A stretch of 64,000 bases of DNA from Rhizobium sp. SG_E_25_P2 (GCF_029892285.1 NZ_JARXVM010000012.1:62001-126000), one strand, 5' to 3'; counted from the first letter of the stretch, positions 43,885 to 53,809 are shown. The notes: generated by a model from the letters alone, not told the origin. A program made the numbers and translations.

Positions 43885-45000
43885 ATGAAATCCACAAACA
43901 AGGTGCGCCGCGCGGTCATGATAAATCGCCTGATCCTGCCTGTCGTGCTGGCCGGCCTTGTGTTTCCAGGCGCGGCGCTTGGCTCGGACATCTGCGAAAG
44001 GCTGAGTTTTGATCTCGCCACGCTGTCCAGCCGAGAAAACCCGACCGCGCAAAGCCGCAAATATGCCCGCGCCATAAATGACCAGAAAAAGTCGCTGCGC
44101 GAGCTGGCGGTCTCATTGCGCGAAAAAGGCTGCTCATCCGGCAGCATCCTGACCGTCGGCGCCGCCTCGGACGCCGCATGCTCGGATCTTGAGGACAAGC
44201 AGGCGCGGATGCGGCGCAATCTATCCATGTTGGAAAGCAAGCGCATTTCGCTGTTGTCCACGGCGGACGATCAGGCGCGGAATCGACGCCGTCTACAACA
44301 GGAACTCAACGCCAATGACTGCAACCGCGCGCGCCCTCTCGTCAGCGCGCCAGAGGAGGCGTTAACGCCGTTGGTGCAGGACGCGCCCGGCGGCATGGAG
44401 ATCATTCGCGCCCCCGATAGCGAGGTTGGTCCCGCCAGCCACGGTTTCGTCGATCTCGGCGGCGCCGGCGCCAGCGGCGGACTGGTGACGCTGTGCGTGC
44501 GCACCTGCGACGGCGGCTATTTCCCGATTTCGTCCCGCGCTTCGAGCTTCAATTTCCGTCGCGACGCCCAGGTCTGCTCGATGATGTGCCCAGGCAACGA
44601 GACCGAGCTCTTCTACCGCAGCATCGCCAGCGAAAGCACCGAGATGCGCTCGGCGATGTCGGGCGAAGACTATGCGGCGCAGTCCTATGCCTGGCGCTTC
44701 CGCACCCAGCCCAAAAGCGCCCAATGCGGCTGTAATTTTTCGCTCTATTACAAGGAAATGCTGCGGCGCGAGGCTGTTGTCTCCGGCAAGGAGCAGCCAA
44801 AGAAGCCGGCAGGCTCGATCGTCTGGGTCAAGCCGACATTGCGTGGGGGATTAGCTCAGGAGCCCTCGCAAGACCTGACGCGCAAGGAGCGCCCCTATAC
44901 GCCCGACCCGAAGATCCGCGTCATCGGCACATCTTTCCTGCCTGACGACCGCGCGATCGATTTCCGCAACCCTGCCACGACGGAAAAAGACGCCGGATAA
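43885..45000 (+). CDS. DUF2865-domain secreted protein
   Basis: A 371-residue protein with a signal peptide (MINRLILPVVLAGLVFPGAALG; the start may be the ATG at 43918 rather than 43885). Residues about 25-145 are helical and charged with paired Cys. The DUF2865 core is LVTLCVRTCDGGYFPISSRASSF ... RRDAQVCSMMCPGNETELFY ... YAWRFRTQPKSAQCGC, with six conserved Cys likely forming disulfides. The domain is widespread in Rhizobiales with no known function; an envelope role is likely. The C-terminal tail (RKERPYTPDPKIRVIGTSFLPDD) is typical of the family. Confidence 0.86.
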   Translation: MKSTNKVRRAVMINRLILPVVLAGLVFPGAALGSDICERLSFDLATLSSRENPTAQSRKYARAINDQKKSLRELAVSLREKGCSSGSILTVGAASDAACSDLEDKQARMRRNLSMLESKRISLLSTADDQARNRRRLQQELNANDCNRARPLVSAPEEALTPLVQDAPGGMEIIRAPDSEVGPASHGFVDLGGAGASGGLVTLCVRTCDGGYFPISSRASSFNFRRDAQVCSMMCPGNETELFYRSIASESTEMRSAMSGEDYAAQSYAWRFRTQPKSAQCGCNFSLYYKEMLRREAVVSGKEQPKKPAGSIVWVKPTLRGGLAQEPSQDLTRKERPYTPDPKIRVIGTSFLPDDRAIDFRNPATTEKDAG

Positions 45001-45074
45001 AACCACCGGTCAAGGTTCTATCCAGCTTGCTCCTCCACTACAGTCGCCAGACAGAATCGCTGGGGCGGACGGGC

Positions 45075-46268
45075 ATGAATCAACAGGTCATCATTCATTG
45101 GGGAATTTCGAGCTTTTTCGGCTGGGGCGTCTATGGCCTCAACCTCGCGCTCAACTGGGCGGGGGATTCCGGCATCGAGGCCCGCACGTCCTTCGCCTAT
45201 AATCCCGACCAGGTGGTGGTGGATCCGCTGAGGCGGCTGGCGCTGCGCGGCTTCGAATACAATTCCCGCCAGTTCGTGTCCCAGCTCAAGCCGTTCGAGG
45301 GCAAGGCTGCCAATGTCGAGGCGACGTTGCTATCGGCGCTCGGCAATGATTTCTCGATGAGCAAGGGACCGCACAACACTGAGATCCATGGCAAACCGAC
45401 CATCGGCGTGGTGTTTTTTGAAATCCCGCAGCTCTCCGCCGAGACGCTGGCCCGCGCCAAACGCTTTCCGCTGATCGTCTGCGGCTCGACCTGGAACGAA
45501 GAGATCCTGCGCGCCTATGGTCTGAGCAATGTCACCACGGTCATCCAGGGCATCGACCCCACCCTCTTCCATCCCGCTCAGCGGCAGGGCGTGTTGTCTG
45601 ATCGCTTCATGGTGTTCTCAGGCGGCAAACTGGAGCTGCGCAAGGGCCAAGACCTGGTGATGGCCGGCTTCGCCCGTTTCGCGAAACGCCATCCAGAGGC
45701 GCTGCTCGTGTCGGCCTGGCATAGCCCCTGGCCGCAATTCGCCCGCACGCTCGACCGTTCCGGCAAAGCCGCGCCCCTGCCCTTCGGCGCCGACAACAAG
45801 CCGGATCTCGCCGCCTGGGCCCGCGCCAATGGTCTGGCCGACACGCAGTTTCTCGATCTGGGCGCCGTGCCGAATGCGCTGATGCCGCCGATCCTGCGTG
45901 AAATGGACGTGGCGCTGTTTCCGAACCGCTCCGAAGGCGGCACCAATCTGGTGGCCATGGAAGCTATGGCCTGCGGCGTGCCGACCATCCTGTCGGCCAA
46001 CACAGGTCATCTCGACCTGATCGACGGCAAGAACTGCTATGCGCTGGAAACGCAGGCCAGCGTTAGCGGCGAAGGCGCCGGCGTCGGCTCGGTCTCCGGC
46101 TGGGGCGAAAGCAGCGTCGACGAAATCGAGGATGCGCTGGAGCGCGCCTGGCGCGACCGCAACGACGCCCGCCGTCGCGGCGAGCGCGGCGCGGCCAAAC
46201 TTGGCGGTTATTCCTGGTCGCGCACGGCCGAGCAGATGCGCAAGATCGTGCTCGCAAACCGGGCCTGA
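45075..46268 (+). CDS. Glycosyltransferase family 4
   Basis: A 397-residue GT-B protein. It begins MNQQVIIHWGISSFFGWGVYGLNLAL, an N-terminal glycine-rich acceptor loop, and the donor domain contains FMVFSGGKLELRKGQDLVMAGF and DVALFPNRSEGGTNLVAMEAMACGVPTI, the EGxxNLxxxEAMAxGxP nucleotide-sugar motif. Donor and acceptor are unknown. I chose ATG 45075 over a frame beginning at 45027. It is followed after 14 bases by a YqaA-like gene and faces the TPR/GT9 genes, so it may belong to the same glycosylation neighbourhood. Confidence 0.9.
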   Translation: MNQQVIIHWGISSFFGWGVYGLNLALNWAGDSGIEARTSFAYNPDQVVVDPLRRLALRGFEYNSRQFVSQLKPFEGKAANVEATLLSALGNDFSMSKGPHNTEIHGKPTIGVVFFEIPQLSAETLARAKRFPLIVCGSTWNEEILRAYGLSNVTTVIQGIDPTLFHPAQRQGVLSDRFMVFSGGKLELRKGQDLVMAGFARFAKRHPEALLVSAWHSPWPQFARTLDRSGKAAPLPFGADNKPDLAAWARANGLADTQFLDLGAVPNALMPPILREMDVALFPNRSEGGTNLVAMEAMACGVPTILSANTGHLDLIDGKNCYALETQASVSGEGAGVGSVSGWGESSVDEIEDALERAWRDRNDARRRGERGAAKLGGYSWSRTAEQMRKIVLANRA

Positions 46269-46282
46269 GGCGGACATCGCGG

Positions 46283-46717
46283 ATGGACATCGCGGTCTAT
46301 GGCGGCCTGTTTCTCGCCGCCTTCGGGGCTGCGACCCTTCTGCCCATGCAATCGGAGGCCCTGCTCGCGGGGCTGCTGATTTCCGGCGGTCATCAGACCA
46401 TGCTGCTGATCGCGGCGGCGAGCCTCGGCAATATTCTCGGATCTGTCGTCAATTGGGCGCTGGGCCGGGGTATCGAGCGCTTCGGCGGCCGTCGCTGGTT
46501 TCCGGCGAGCCAGGCGCAGCTTGACCGCGCCGCGCTCTGGTACAACAAATATGGCCGCTACAGCCTGCTGCTGAGCTGGGTCCCGATCATTGGCGATCCC
46601 ATCACGCTGATCGCCGGCGTGCTGCGCGAACCTCTCCTGCCCTTCCTGATCCTGGTGTCGATCGCCAAGCTCGGCCGCTATCTCGCCGTAGCGGCCATCG
46701 CCCTCAACTGGGCGTGA
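46283..46717 (+). CDS. YqaA-family (VTT/DedA-like) membrane protein
   Basis: A 144-residue inner-membrane protein with about four hydrophobic helices. AAFGAATLLPMQSEALLAGLLISGG and AAASLGNILGSVVNWALGRG are the re-entrant-loop and helix segments of YqaA/DedA-type proteins, and LLLSWVPIIGDPITLIAGVLREPLLPFL is the second conserved segment. DedA-family proteins act on polyprenyl or phospholipid translocation, so a role in carrier-lipid recycling near glycosyltransferases is plausible but not shown. It follows the GT4 gene on the same strand; its last 14 bases overlap the convergent TPR/GT9 gene. Confidence 0.88.
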   Translation: MDIAVYGGLFLAAFGAATLLPMQSEALLAGLLISGGHQTMLLIAAASLGNILGSVVNWALGRGIERFGGRRWFPASQAQLDRAALWYNKYGRYSLLLSWVPIIGDPITLIAGVLREPLLPFLILVSIAKLGRYLAVAAIALNWA

Positions 46718-48230
46718 GCATGACGGCCGCGCGAGCAGCGGCGCGGTCGATCACCGGCGCATAGCTTTCTCCAGCGTTTTGTCGCTCCAGCCGCATGGAC
46801 GGATACCAGGGCGTCGTGTCGCCCGCCGTCTGCCAGCGCCAATCCGGCACCGCGCGCAACATGGCGATCGTGCGACGGCCGAGCGCGCCGGCGAGATGCA
46901 AAGGCGCGGTGCAGACCGAAACCACCAGATCGAGATTGGCCATGATCGCGGCGGTGTCGATGAAGGCGTCGGGGCCGGAGTCCGCATCGGGCCCTGGGTG
47001 TTCGAGCAGATAGCTCACGCCTTTCACGCGCCAACCGGTTCCGAAATCGGTGGGCTCGAGGTCTTCGCGATCGAGCTTCTGCAACGCGATCAGCCTGGCG
47101 TCGGCCATGGCGGCGAAGGGCGCCAGATCTTCGGGCGACGACAGGCTCCTGCCCCTTTCCGCCGGGGAATTGGGATTGCCCTTCCAGACCAGACCGATCT
47201 TGCGACGACCATCGTCCCGGAGACGCGCTTTCCAGACGGCTGCCGCCTCGGCCGGCGCGGTCAGATGCGCGGCCATGACCGGAACCGCGCCAAGCGTCAG
47301 CTTCAGCCGATGCGGCAGGCTCAACAAGGCCGTGTGAAAATCGCCATCGGAAGCACCATGCGTTCCCGTAACCTTGATGGGAAATGGCAGCGACTGCATC
47401 AGCGCGGCGAGCTTTTCCGGCACATGGAACACCACGTCACCACCCAGTGACGCAAGCAAGCCGAGGAGGCGCGCGAACTGGATCGTATCGCCAAGCCCCT
47501 GTTCGCCATGCACGATGATGCGCTTGCCAGCAAGCGGTTCGCCCTGCCATTCCGGAATATTGCGGTAGCTCGGCCGCTCCTTGAAATCGGGGGTCTGCCA
47601 GCGCCACTCATATTCGCGGAAGCCATTGGCGAAATCGCCAAGCCGCATGAGCGCCAGACCGAGATTGTAGTGGCCTTCGGCGGCGTCGGGCCATAGCGCG
47701 GTCGCCTGGCGAAGCAGCGCAATCCCTTCATGCGACCTGCTGGTGTCGACAAGCAGATTGCCGAGATTATGCATTGCGATCTTGTGAGCCGGCTCCAGAA
47801 CGAGCGTCTGACGATAGGCCTGTTCCGCCTCGTCGAGATTGCCGCTTTTCGCCAGCGCGATCGCGAGATTGCACATCGTTTGCGCCGATTGCGGTCCCAG
47901 TTCAATCGCCTTGCGATAGGAGAAGACCGCGTCGTCAAATCGCGCCGCGTCGGTGAGCGCATTGCCGCGGTTGAACCAGAAATCCGCGCGAATCGGTTGC
48001 ATGTCCGCGAGATCATCGAAGATCTGCAGCGCCTGATCGAGACGACCGGATTGCCGCAACGCGGAGGCCATCAGCGATTGCGCGTCGAAATGGCCGCGAT
48101 TCCAGGCGAGAACCTCGCGATAAACAGCGATGGCGCCGGCATAATCCCGCTGCTTGTGGAGATCCACCGCGCGCGTGAGCCGGGCCTGCACATCCTCATC
48201 GCTCATGGTCTGTCGGGGCTGCGCCGTCAT
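46704..48230 (-). CDS. TPR protein with C-terminal GT9-like glycosyltransferase module (single module)
   Basis: A 508-residue protein. Residues about 15-215 are TPR units (DFWFNRGNALTDAARFDDAVFSYRKAIELGP, AMHNLGNLLVDTSRSHEGIALLRQA, GHYNLGLALMRLGDFANGFREYEWRW). The rest is GT-B, GT9-like: IIVHGEQGLGDTIQFARLL (about 242), KIGLVWKGNPNSPAERGRSL, and the nucleotide-sugar segment LDLVVSVCTAPLHLAGALGRRT (about 440). Such TPR/heptosyltransferase-like proteins resemble autotransporter-modifying glycosyltransferases. The usual DTxxxH of GT9 reads CTAPLH here. It is preceded by the three-module relative (11-base gap), so the two form one operon. Confidence 0.87.
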   Translation of the reverse strand: MTAQPRQTMSDEDVQARLTRAVDLHKQRDYAGAIAVYREVLAWNRGHFDAQSLMASALRQSGRLDQALQIFDDLADMQPIRADFWFNRGNALTDAARFDDAVFSYRKAIELGPQSAQTMCNLAIALAKSGNLDEAEQAYRQTLVLEPAHKIAMHNLGNLLVDTSRSHEGIALLRQATALWPDAAEGHYNLGLALMRLGDFANGFREYEWRWQTPDFKERPSYRNIPEWQGEPLAGKRIIVHGEQGLGDTIQFARLLGLLASLGGDVVFHVPEKLAALMQSLPFPIKVTGTHGASDGDFHTALLSLPHRLKLTLGAVPVMAAHLTAPAEAAAVWKARLRDDGRRKIGLVWKGNPNSPAERGRSLSSPEDLAPFAAMADARLIALQKLDREDLEPTDFGTGWRVKGVSYLLEHPGPDADSGPDAFIDTAAIMANLDLVVSVCTAPLHLAGALGRRTIAMLRAVPDWRWQTAGDTTPWYPSMRLERQNAGESYAPVIDRAAARAAVMLTPS

Positions 48231-48241
48231 TGCAATTCTCC

Positions 48242-51200
48242 TCAGCGCGCCGCCGCCAGGGCCGCCAGCCGTTCGGCGGCCGGCGCGACGGCGCTTGCCC
48301 AGTCACCCACTGACGTCTGACGGAACAGTGTCAGCGACGGATACCAGGGGCTGTCCGAACGCTCGTTCAGCCAGCGCCAGTCGGCGTGATACTTCAACAG
48401 ACCAAATGTCGGCACGCCCAGGCTCGCCGCCAGATGCAGCGTCGCGGTGCAGGACGACACGACGAGATCCAGCCCCAGAATAGCCGCGGCCGTTTCAGCG
48501 AAATCGCCAAGATCCTGCCCCGGGACCAGCATCGAGCGGGCAAAGGCGCAGGAGGCGATCTGCTCGATCCCATCGGTCTTCTGCAGGCTGACGAAACGTA
48601 CGCCGGCAACCGCAAACAAGGGCTCAAGCGCCGAAAGCGGCGGCGAACGGCCGGCGTCGGCGCGAGCCTTGGGATTGCCTTGCCAGATCAGACCGACATT
48701 CAGGTCCTCGCCGGCAAAGCGGTTTTTCCAGGCCGCGACGCGGGCTGGATCAATGTTGAAAACCGACGGCGGCGGCACCGTGTCAACCGTCACGCCGAAG
48801 ACCAGCGGCAGGCTGAGAATCGGCACTTCGAGATCCATCTGCGGACGATTGCGCCCCTGTTCTATCAGGACCACATTGGGACCGAAATCGATGGTGCGGA
48901 ACAGGTTGAGCAGCGGGCCGCGCATTTCCAGCACCAGCTTGCCGACGCGCCGCGCCGCCTCCGCCACGAAGCGGATGAACTGGATATTGTCGCCAAAACC
49001 CTGTTCGCCATGCACCAGCAACACCTTGTCGGGCGCCGGCGCGCCGTCCCAGCGCGGCACGCTGAAATCGCGCTTGCGCATTTCCTTGCTGCCCCAGCGC
49101 GCCTCGTAGTCGCGGAAGCCGCCGATGAAATCACCCGCGAACAGTTTGGCGTGCGCGTGGTCGAGAATCATGTCGAGATCCTCGCCTTCCAGCGAGCGAG
49201 CGATCTCGAAAGCCGCCAGCGATTCTTCCGGGCGATGCAGGTCGCGCATGGCGTTGCCAATGCCGCGATGGGCCTTGGACAATTTCGGCTTCAGACGGAT
49301 GGCGGCGCGATACTGCTCCACCGCCTCTTCAAAGCGGGTCTCGTCGCGGAGAATATTGCCGTAGGACAAATGCGCTTCCGCCGTCGGCTTGATGGCGATG
49401 GCGCGCGACAACAGGGACATCGCCTGTTTCTGCCGGTTCAAACGTCTCAGGCTGATCGAGTAATTGGTCAGGAATTCCGGCGAATTCTCGCCTTCCCGCT
49501 CCGCCTCGCGGAAAAGCACGGCGGCTTGCGCGTTGCGATCCTGATGCAGCGCGCTGACGCCGAGCATATGCAGCGCGCTCGGGCGCAGCTTCTTATAGCC
49601 GAGCACGCTGGCGAAACCCTTCTGGGCGCCGGCGAAGTCATTCTTGCGCTGCGCCTCATGGGCGGCGTTGTAGGTCGCCAGGGGATCGAAGGGCTTGATC
49701 TCGCCGGGCGCGGCCGGCGCCGAAACACGACGTTGCGAGAGATCACCGTTGGCGAGCTTCTCCAGCGCGGCGGCCACGCGTCCCATGACCGCGGCGAAAG
49801 GCTTTGGCTCCACTTCGCCCGCATATCGGCGGAACAGCCGCGTTTCTGGATACCAGGGGCTGTCGGACCGATCGCGCAGCCAACGCCATTCCGGATGGGC
49901 CTTCAAGATCACCCAGCAGGGACGACCGAGCGCGCCTGCGAGATGCGCCACCGCCGTGTCGGAGGTGACGATCAGGTCGAGATTCATCATCATCGCGGCG
50001 GTGTCGGCAAAAGCTTCCTTGCCGGCATCGTAATCTGCGCCAGGGCGCTCGACCTCGAACAGCCCGCCGAGCGCGTCGATCTGTTCCTCTCCCTTGCCCT
50101 TCTGCAGGGCGATCAGCCGGACGCCTGGGATTTTTGACAGCGGCTCAAGCGCTGTCAGCGGATAGGAACGGCCCTTGTCGACCTTGGGATCGGGATTGCC
50201 CTGCCAGACGACGCCGACACGGAAGCCCGGCTTTTCAGCCAGCCACTCCGCCCATTTCGTCACTCGTTCGGCATTGGCGGTGAAGTAACTCACCCGCGAT
50301 GGGATCGTTTCAAGCCGCATGCCGGTGAGCCCGGGCATGCTCATCATATAGGCCATGGCGTCGGTCTTGGGCAGCTTGTCGCCATCGCCAAACACGCCGT
50401 CGACGCCCGGCACCGTTTTCAGCAGGTGACCGATCACCGTCCGGCAGGCGATATAGACTTTGTCGGCGCCGCGTTCCTTGAACCAGGTCGCGTAACGGCA
50501 GAACTGGAAAGCGTCGCCGAAACCTTGTTCGGCCATCAGCAGAATCTTCAGGCCTTTGGGATCTTCGCCGGCCCAGAGCGGTACGCGCGGGCGATTGGCC
50601 ATCAGGCCAAGCTTGTCAGATTTCAGCCGCCATTCGTAGTGCTGCAGGCCGCGTTCGTATTCGCCTTCGTTGAGCAGGGCCATGCCGAGCGCCAGATGGG
50701 CGTCGGCGTAACCCGGACGGACGGAAATGGCCGTCGAAAAAGCGCGCTTGGCCGCCTCGTCGTCATCGCCCTCCATTTCGGCGATGCCGAGATTGTTCCA
50801 GCCTTCCGCATGTTTGGGATCGATGGCGACGGCGCGGCGCTGGTAAAACAGCGACAGGCCGAGATCGCCGTGATTGCGCTCGTAGACGCCGAGATTGGAC
50901 AGCGCGTCGGTGTTCTTGGGATCGAGGAAAGAGGCCTGCTCCCAGGCTTCCGCCGCCTCCCGGAATTTTTCCGCCGTATTCAGCGTGGCTCCCAGTTGCA
51001 CCCAGAGCTTGGCGTTTTCCGGCTCCAGGTCAACGGCCCTGCGCATGGCGCGTTCCGCTTCAATATGGTTGCCCATGTCGGAATAGACCGAAGACAGCGC
51101 GGTGAGCACGGTCGTGGTTTTCGGATCGCGCTTGGCGACGCTTTCCAGCCGCGCCAGCGCCTCGGCATGCTTGCCTTCGGCCGATTCGCGCTTGGCGAGC

Positions 51201-53257
51201 GACACCAGCGAGGGAGAATGAGACGGATTGACCGCCAGGGCGAAATTCAGCGCGCGGCGAGCGTCGGCGCGCTGGCCCAGGCTATCGAAGAGCACCGCGA
51301 GATTGCTCCAGTAGTCGGCGGTTCCGGGCGCCATCGCCACCGATTGCATGGCGAAGGCCAGTCCCTTGCGCGCCGCTTCCGGGCTGCGTCGACCACCTTC
51401 CAACAGCGCCATAGCTTGGAGATTCATCAGATGTGCGTCATCGCGACGATACGCGATAGCCTTGCCATACAGCGCGATCGCGTTTTGGAACTGGCCGATG
51501 CCGTGCAATTTGACGCCATCCTTGACCGGCTGCTCGCCGTAATCCTGGCCGAGCGCGCCGAACAGATCGACGAGGTCGGCGCTGGCTTCCTCGAATGTGG
51601 AGCGCCAATCGCCCGCCTGCTTCTGGCGGAACAAGCGCATGCTGGGATACCAGGGCGTCAGGCTCCCCTCGCCGCCCCAGCGCCAATCCGGCGCTTTCTT
51701 GAGGAACAGCCAGACCGGCCGGCCCAGCAATCCGGCGAGATGGGCCACCACCGTGTCCGAGGTGATCACGAGGTCGAGAGACATAATCATCGCTGCGGTG
51801 TCGACGAAAGCCTCGTCACCGGCATCAAAGTCACCGCCCGGAGACAAAACCTGCAGGCCCGCAGGCGCCGGCTGGTCGAGGCCGAAATGCCGCTGTAGGG
51901 AGATGAAATTGGCGCGATCCGATAGAACTGCGAGCGGCGCCATAGCCGAAAGCGGGATGGAGCGACCGATATCGACCGACGTTTTGGGATTGCCCTGCCA
52001 GCAGAGCCCAATGCGCCAGGTGGTCTTGGATTCGCCGCGCAGGCCAAAACGGCGCCATTTTTCGGCCCGTTCGGCCTCGACGCGAAAACGGCTGACGCCG
52101 ATCGGCACATTGCCAGGCTCAAGCCGCGCAAGCCGCGGCAGCGACATCAGCGGCAACCATGCGGAATGCTCGGGCAAAGGCTCCGCGTCCGAACGCAACT
52201 GGATATCGGTCTTGGTGAAGAGATCAAGGCGCGACAGGACATTGAACATGCGCCGATGGCAGACGAATACGAGTTCCTTGACCCGCTTCCGCGCCGGCGG
52301 CAACAGGCGGATAAATTGAAAGACGTCGCCGAATCCCTGCTCGTGGACGACCAACAGACGTCCATCCGGCAGTTCTTCTCCCGCCCAGAGAGGCATATCC
52401 GACACCGGGGTCTTTTCCAGCGCCGCAGATACGCGCAGCCTCAGTTCGTAATCGTCCCAGGCGTCCAGCCAGTCGCCGCGATACAGACGGTTCACGGAGA
52501 TGTTGTAGCGCAGCAATTCCCAATCGGGCCAGCGCTTGAGGCCGTCGACGTAATGATTGATGGCAGCGTCAACCAGACCGAGATTCCGGAGCGACGCGCC
52601 GCCATTGATGAAGGCCACTTTCTGCTCGGGACTGCGCTGCAACACCCATTCGAATTCCGCCAAAGCCTCACGATCCCGGCCTACGGCCTGAAAAGCGGCC
52701 CCGAGAGACAGGTGAGCCTCGATGCTATCGGGCGCGATTTTCATCGCCGCGGCGGCGAGTTGATGCGCCCGCGCATGTTCCCGGAGGTCGAGCGACAATT
52801 GCGCCGCCTGAACCAGAAGGCCGACATTGTCGGCATCCATGGCAAGCCCCCGCGCCACGGCGTCGTAGGCCTCAGCGAACCGACCCGCGCGCGCCAGGGC
52901 GACGCCGAGATTGGTGTAGCCGCCGATCGCGCCCGGCCTCAAAGCGACCGATTGCTGTGCGGCGACAACCGCCTCCTCGACCTGACCGCTGGCCAGCAAG
53001 GCCGTCGAGTAATTCTGCCAGGCGCTTGCCTGCGTCTGGTCAAGCTCGATCGCTTGCTGGAAATAACCCAGCGAATCCGCCGAACGATCCGACAGATGCA
53101 GGGCGACGCCCATATAATGAAACACCGACGCGTCGCGAGGATGTAGACGGGAGAGATCCTCCAAAGCCGCGAGACTCTCCGCTATCTTGCCATCGCCGAG
53201 CAATCGCCGGCAATCATCCACGGAATAACGCTCAACCCCGGTCATCTCCCCGCCCAT
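48242..53257 (-). CDS. Giant TPR / GT9-like glycosyltransferase with three fused modules
   Basis: A 1671-residue protein made of three consecutive TPR-plus-GT modules. Module A: TPRs 1-290, VVHEQGFGDVFQFIRLL (about 304) and ITSDTVVAHLAGLLGRP (about 500). Module B: TPRs 570-890, LLMAEQGFGDAFQFCRYA (about 909) and VTSDTAVAHLAGALGRP (about 1100). Module C: TPRs 1215-1400, LVHGEQGFGDNIQFIRFV (about 1417) and VSSCTATLHLAASLGVP (about 1604). Each module ends with a WRW...SPWYPxxxLFRQ block. Modules A and B carry DTxVAHL, and C carries CTATLHL like the neighbouring 508-residue protein. TPR-GT fusions commonly modify proteins. The substrate could be the adjacent giant repeat protein, but that is inference. 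Start ATG 53257 has GGAG about ten bases upstream; ATG 53245 is an alternative. Confidence 0.85.
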   Translation of the reverse strand: MGGEMTGVERYSVDDCRRLLGDGKIAESLAALEDLSRLHPRDASVFHYMGVALHLSDRSADSLGYFQQAIELDQTQASAWQNYSTALLASGQVEEAVVAAQQSVALRPGAIGGYTNLGVALARAGRFAEAYDAVARGLAMDADNVGLLVQAAQLSLDLREHARAHQLAAAAMKIAPDSIEAHLSLGAAFQAVGRDREALAEFEWVLQRSPEQKVAFINGGASLRNLGLVDAAINHYVDGLKRWPDWELLRYNISVNRLYRGDWLDAWDDYELRLRVSAALEKTPVSDMPLWAGEELPDGRLLVVHEQGFGDVFQFIRLLPPARKRVKELVFVCHRRMFNVLSRLDLFTKTDIQLRSDAEPLPEHSAWLPLMSLPRLARLEPGNVPIGVSRFRVEAERAEKWRRFGLRGESKTTWRIGLCWQGNPKTSVDIGRSIPLSAMAPLAVLSDRANFISLQRHFGLDQPAPAGLQVLSPGGDFDAGDEAFVDTAAMIMSLDLVITSDTVVAHLAGLLGRPVWLFLKKAPDWRWGGEGSLTPWYPSMRLFRQKQAGDWRSTFEEASADLVDLFGALGQDYGEQPVKDGVKLHGIGQFQNAIALYGKAIAYRRDDAHLMNLQAMALLEGGRRSPEAARKGLAFAMQSVAMAPGTADYWSNLAVLFDSLGQRADARRALNFALAVNPSHSPSLVSLAKRESAEGKHAEALARLESVAKRDPKTTTVLTALSSVYSDMGNHIEAERAMRRAVDLEPENAKLWVQLGATLNTAEKFREAAEAWEQASFLDPKNTDALSNLGVYERNHGDLGLSLFYQRRAVAIDPKHAEGWNNLGIAEMEGDDDEAAKRAFSTAISVRPGYADAHLALGMALLNEGEYERGLQHYEWRLKSDKLGLMANRPRVPLWAGEDPKGLKILLMAEQGFGDAFQFCRYATWFKERGADKVYIACRTVIGHLLKTVPGVDGVFGDGDKLPKTDAMAYMMSMPGLTGMRLETIPSRVSYFTANAERVTKWAEWLAEKPGFRVGVVWQGNPDPKVDKGRSYPLTALEPLSKIPGVRLIALQKGKGEEQIDALGGLFEVERPGADYDAGKEAFADTAAMMMNLDLIVTSDTAVAHLAGALGRPCWVILKAHPEWRWLRDRSDSPWYPETRLFRRYAGEVEPKPFAAVMGRVAAALEKLANGDLSQRRVSAPAAPGEIKPFDPLATYNAAHEAQRKNDFAGAQKGFASVLGYKKLRPSALHMLGVSALHQDRNAQAAVLFREAEREGENSPEFLTNYSISLRRLNRQKQAMSLLSRAIAIKPTAEAHLSYGNILRDETRFEEAVEQYRAAIRLKPKLSKAHRGIGNAMRDLHRPEESLAAFEIARSLEGEDLDMILDHAHAKLFAGDFIGGFRDYEARWGSKEMRKRDFSVPRWDGAPAPDKVLLVHGEQGFGDNIQFIRFVAEAARRVGKLVLEMRGPLLNLFRTIDFGPNVVLIEQGRNRPQMDLEVPILSLPLVFGVTVDTVPPPSVFNIDPARVAAWKNRFAGEDLNVGLIWQGNPKARADAGRSPPLSALEPLFAVAGVRFVSLQKTDGIEQIASCAFARSMLVPGQDLGDFAETAAAILGLDLVVSSCTATLHLAASLGVPTFGLLKYHADWRWLNERSDSPWYPSLTLFRQTSVGDWASAVAPAAERLAALAAAR

Positions 53258-53294
53258 GCTTTCTTCGCTCCTGCTTTCCCGACGGCGAACCGCC

Positions 53295-53684
53295 TTATTG
53301 GACCTTGTACTTCTGGTAGGACTTCTCCTCCATAAGACCCGACCCTAGCGCGAAGTTGACCTCGCGCTTCAATTCGGCGCGTTTATCGTTGGTGATATAG
53401 ACGGCGCGGGCAAGCTGGACGAATTTATCGCTGAAATCGCCGGAATTCTCACAATCGCGGATATCGTCCTCGATATCCCAGAGCTCGGCGTTGACGTCGT
53501 AAAGCGCCTTAGTCAACCGGGAAACATCGTCGTTCTCGGCATGCGCTCCGAGCTTTTCAGTCAGAAGCGTCAATTCCTTGCGGACATTGACCAGCTTCCC
53601 CTCATCCGTCATCCGGTCGGATTTGATTTGCAGAATGGTGATCTTGTCGACCAATTCTCCCCAGGACACGGGCACTTCGATCAT
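53295..53684 (-). CDS. DUF6165-family protein
   Basis: A 129-residue cytoplasmic, mostly helical protein beginning MIEVPVSWGELVDKITILQIKSDRM. The N-terminal EVPVSxGELxDKIxIL and the later ALYDVNAELWDIEDDIRDCE are the DUF6165 signature. I recall DUF6165 proteins as small companions of TPR/glycosyltransferase genes, and here it is directly upstream of the three-module TPR/GT9 gene (37-base gap, same strand), so it is likely an accessory subunit or scaffold. I chose ATG 53684, with GAGGAA upstream, over one seven codons earlier. Confidence 0.83.
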   Translation of the reverse strand: MIEVPVSWGELVDKITILQIKSDRMTDEGKLVNVRKELTLLTEKLGAHAENDDVSRLTKALYDVNAELWDIEDDIRDCENSGDFSDKFVQLARAVYITNDKRAELKREVNFALGSGLMEEKSYQKYKVQ

Positions 53685-53763
53685 CGGCGCTTCCTCGCAT
53701 TTCAAGAATCAAAATCGTTAGACCGACAGACTACGGGAGCGCGGCGAAAACCGAAAACGAAAA

Positions 53764-53785
53764 GGGCGCGGATCTCTCCGCGCCC
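53764..53785 (-). terminator. Rho-independent terminator of the giant repeat-protein gene
   Basis: A perfect 9-base stem GGGCGCGGA / TCCGCGCCC (53764-53772 with 53777-53785); on the minus strand it is followed by TTTTCGTTTTC. It lies 25 bases past the stop of the repeat-protein gene and separates it from the DUF6165 gene. Confidence 0.8.
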
Positions 53786-53809
53786 TCCCCTTGTTGAAGC
53801 CTTTGAAGC

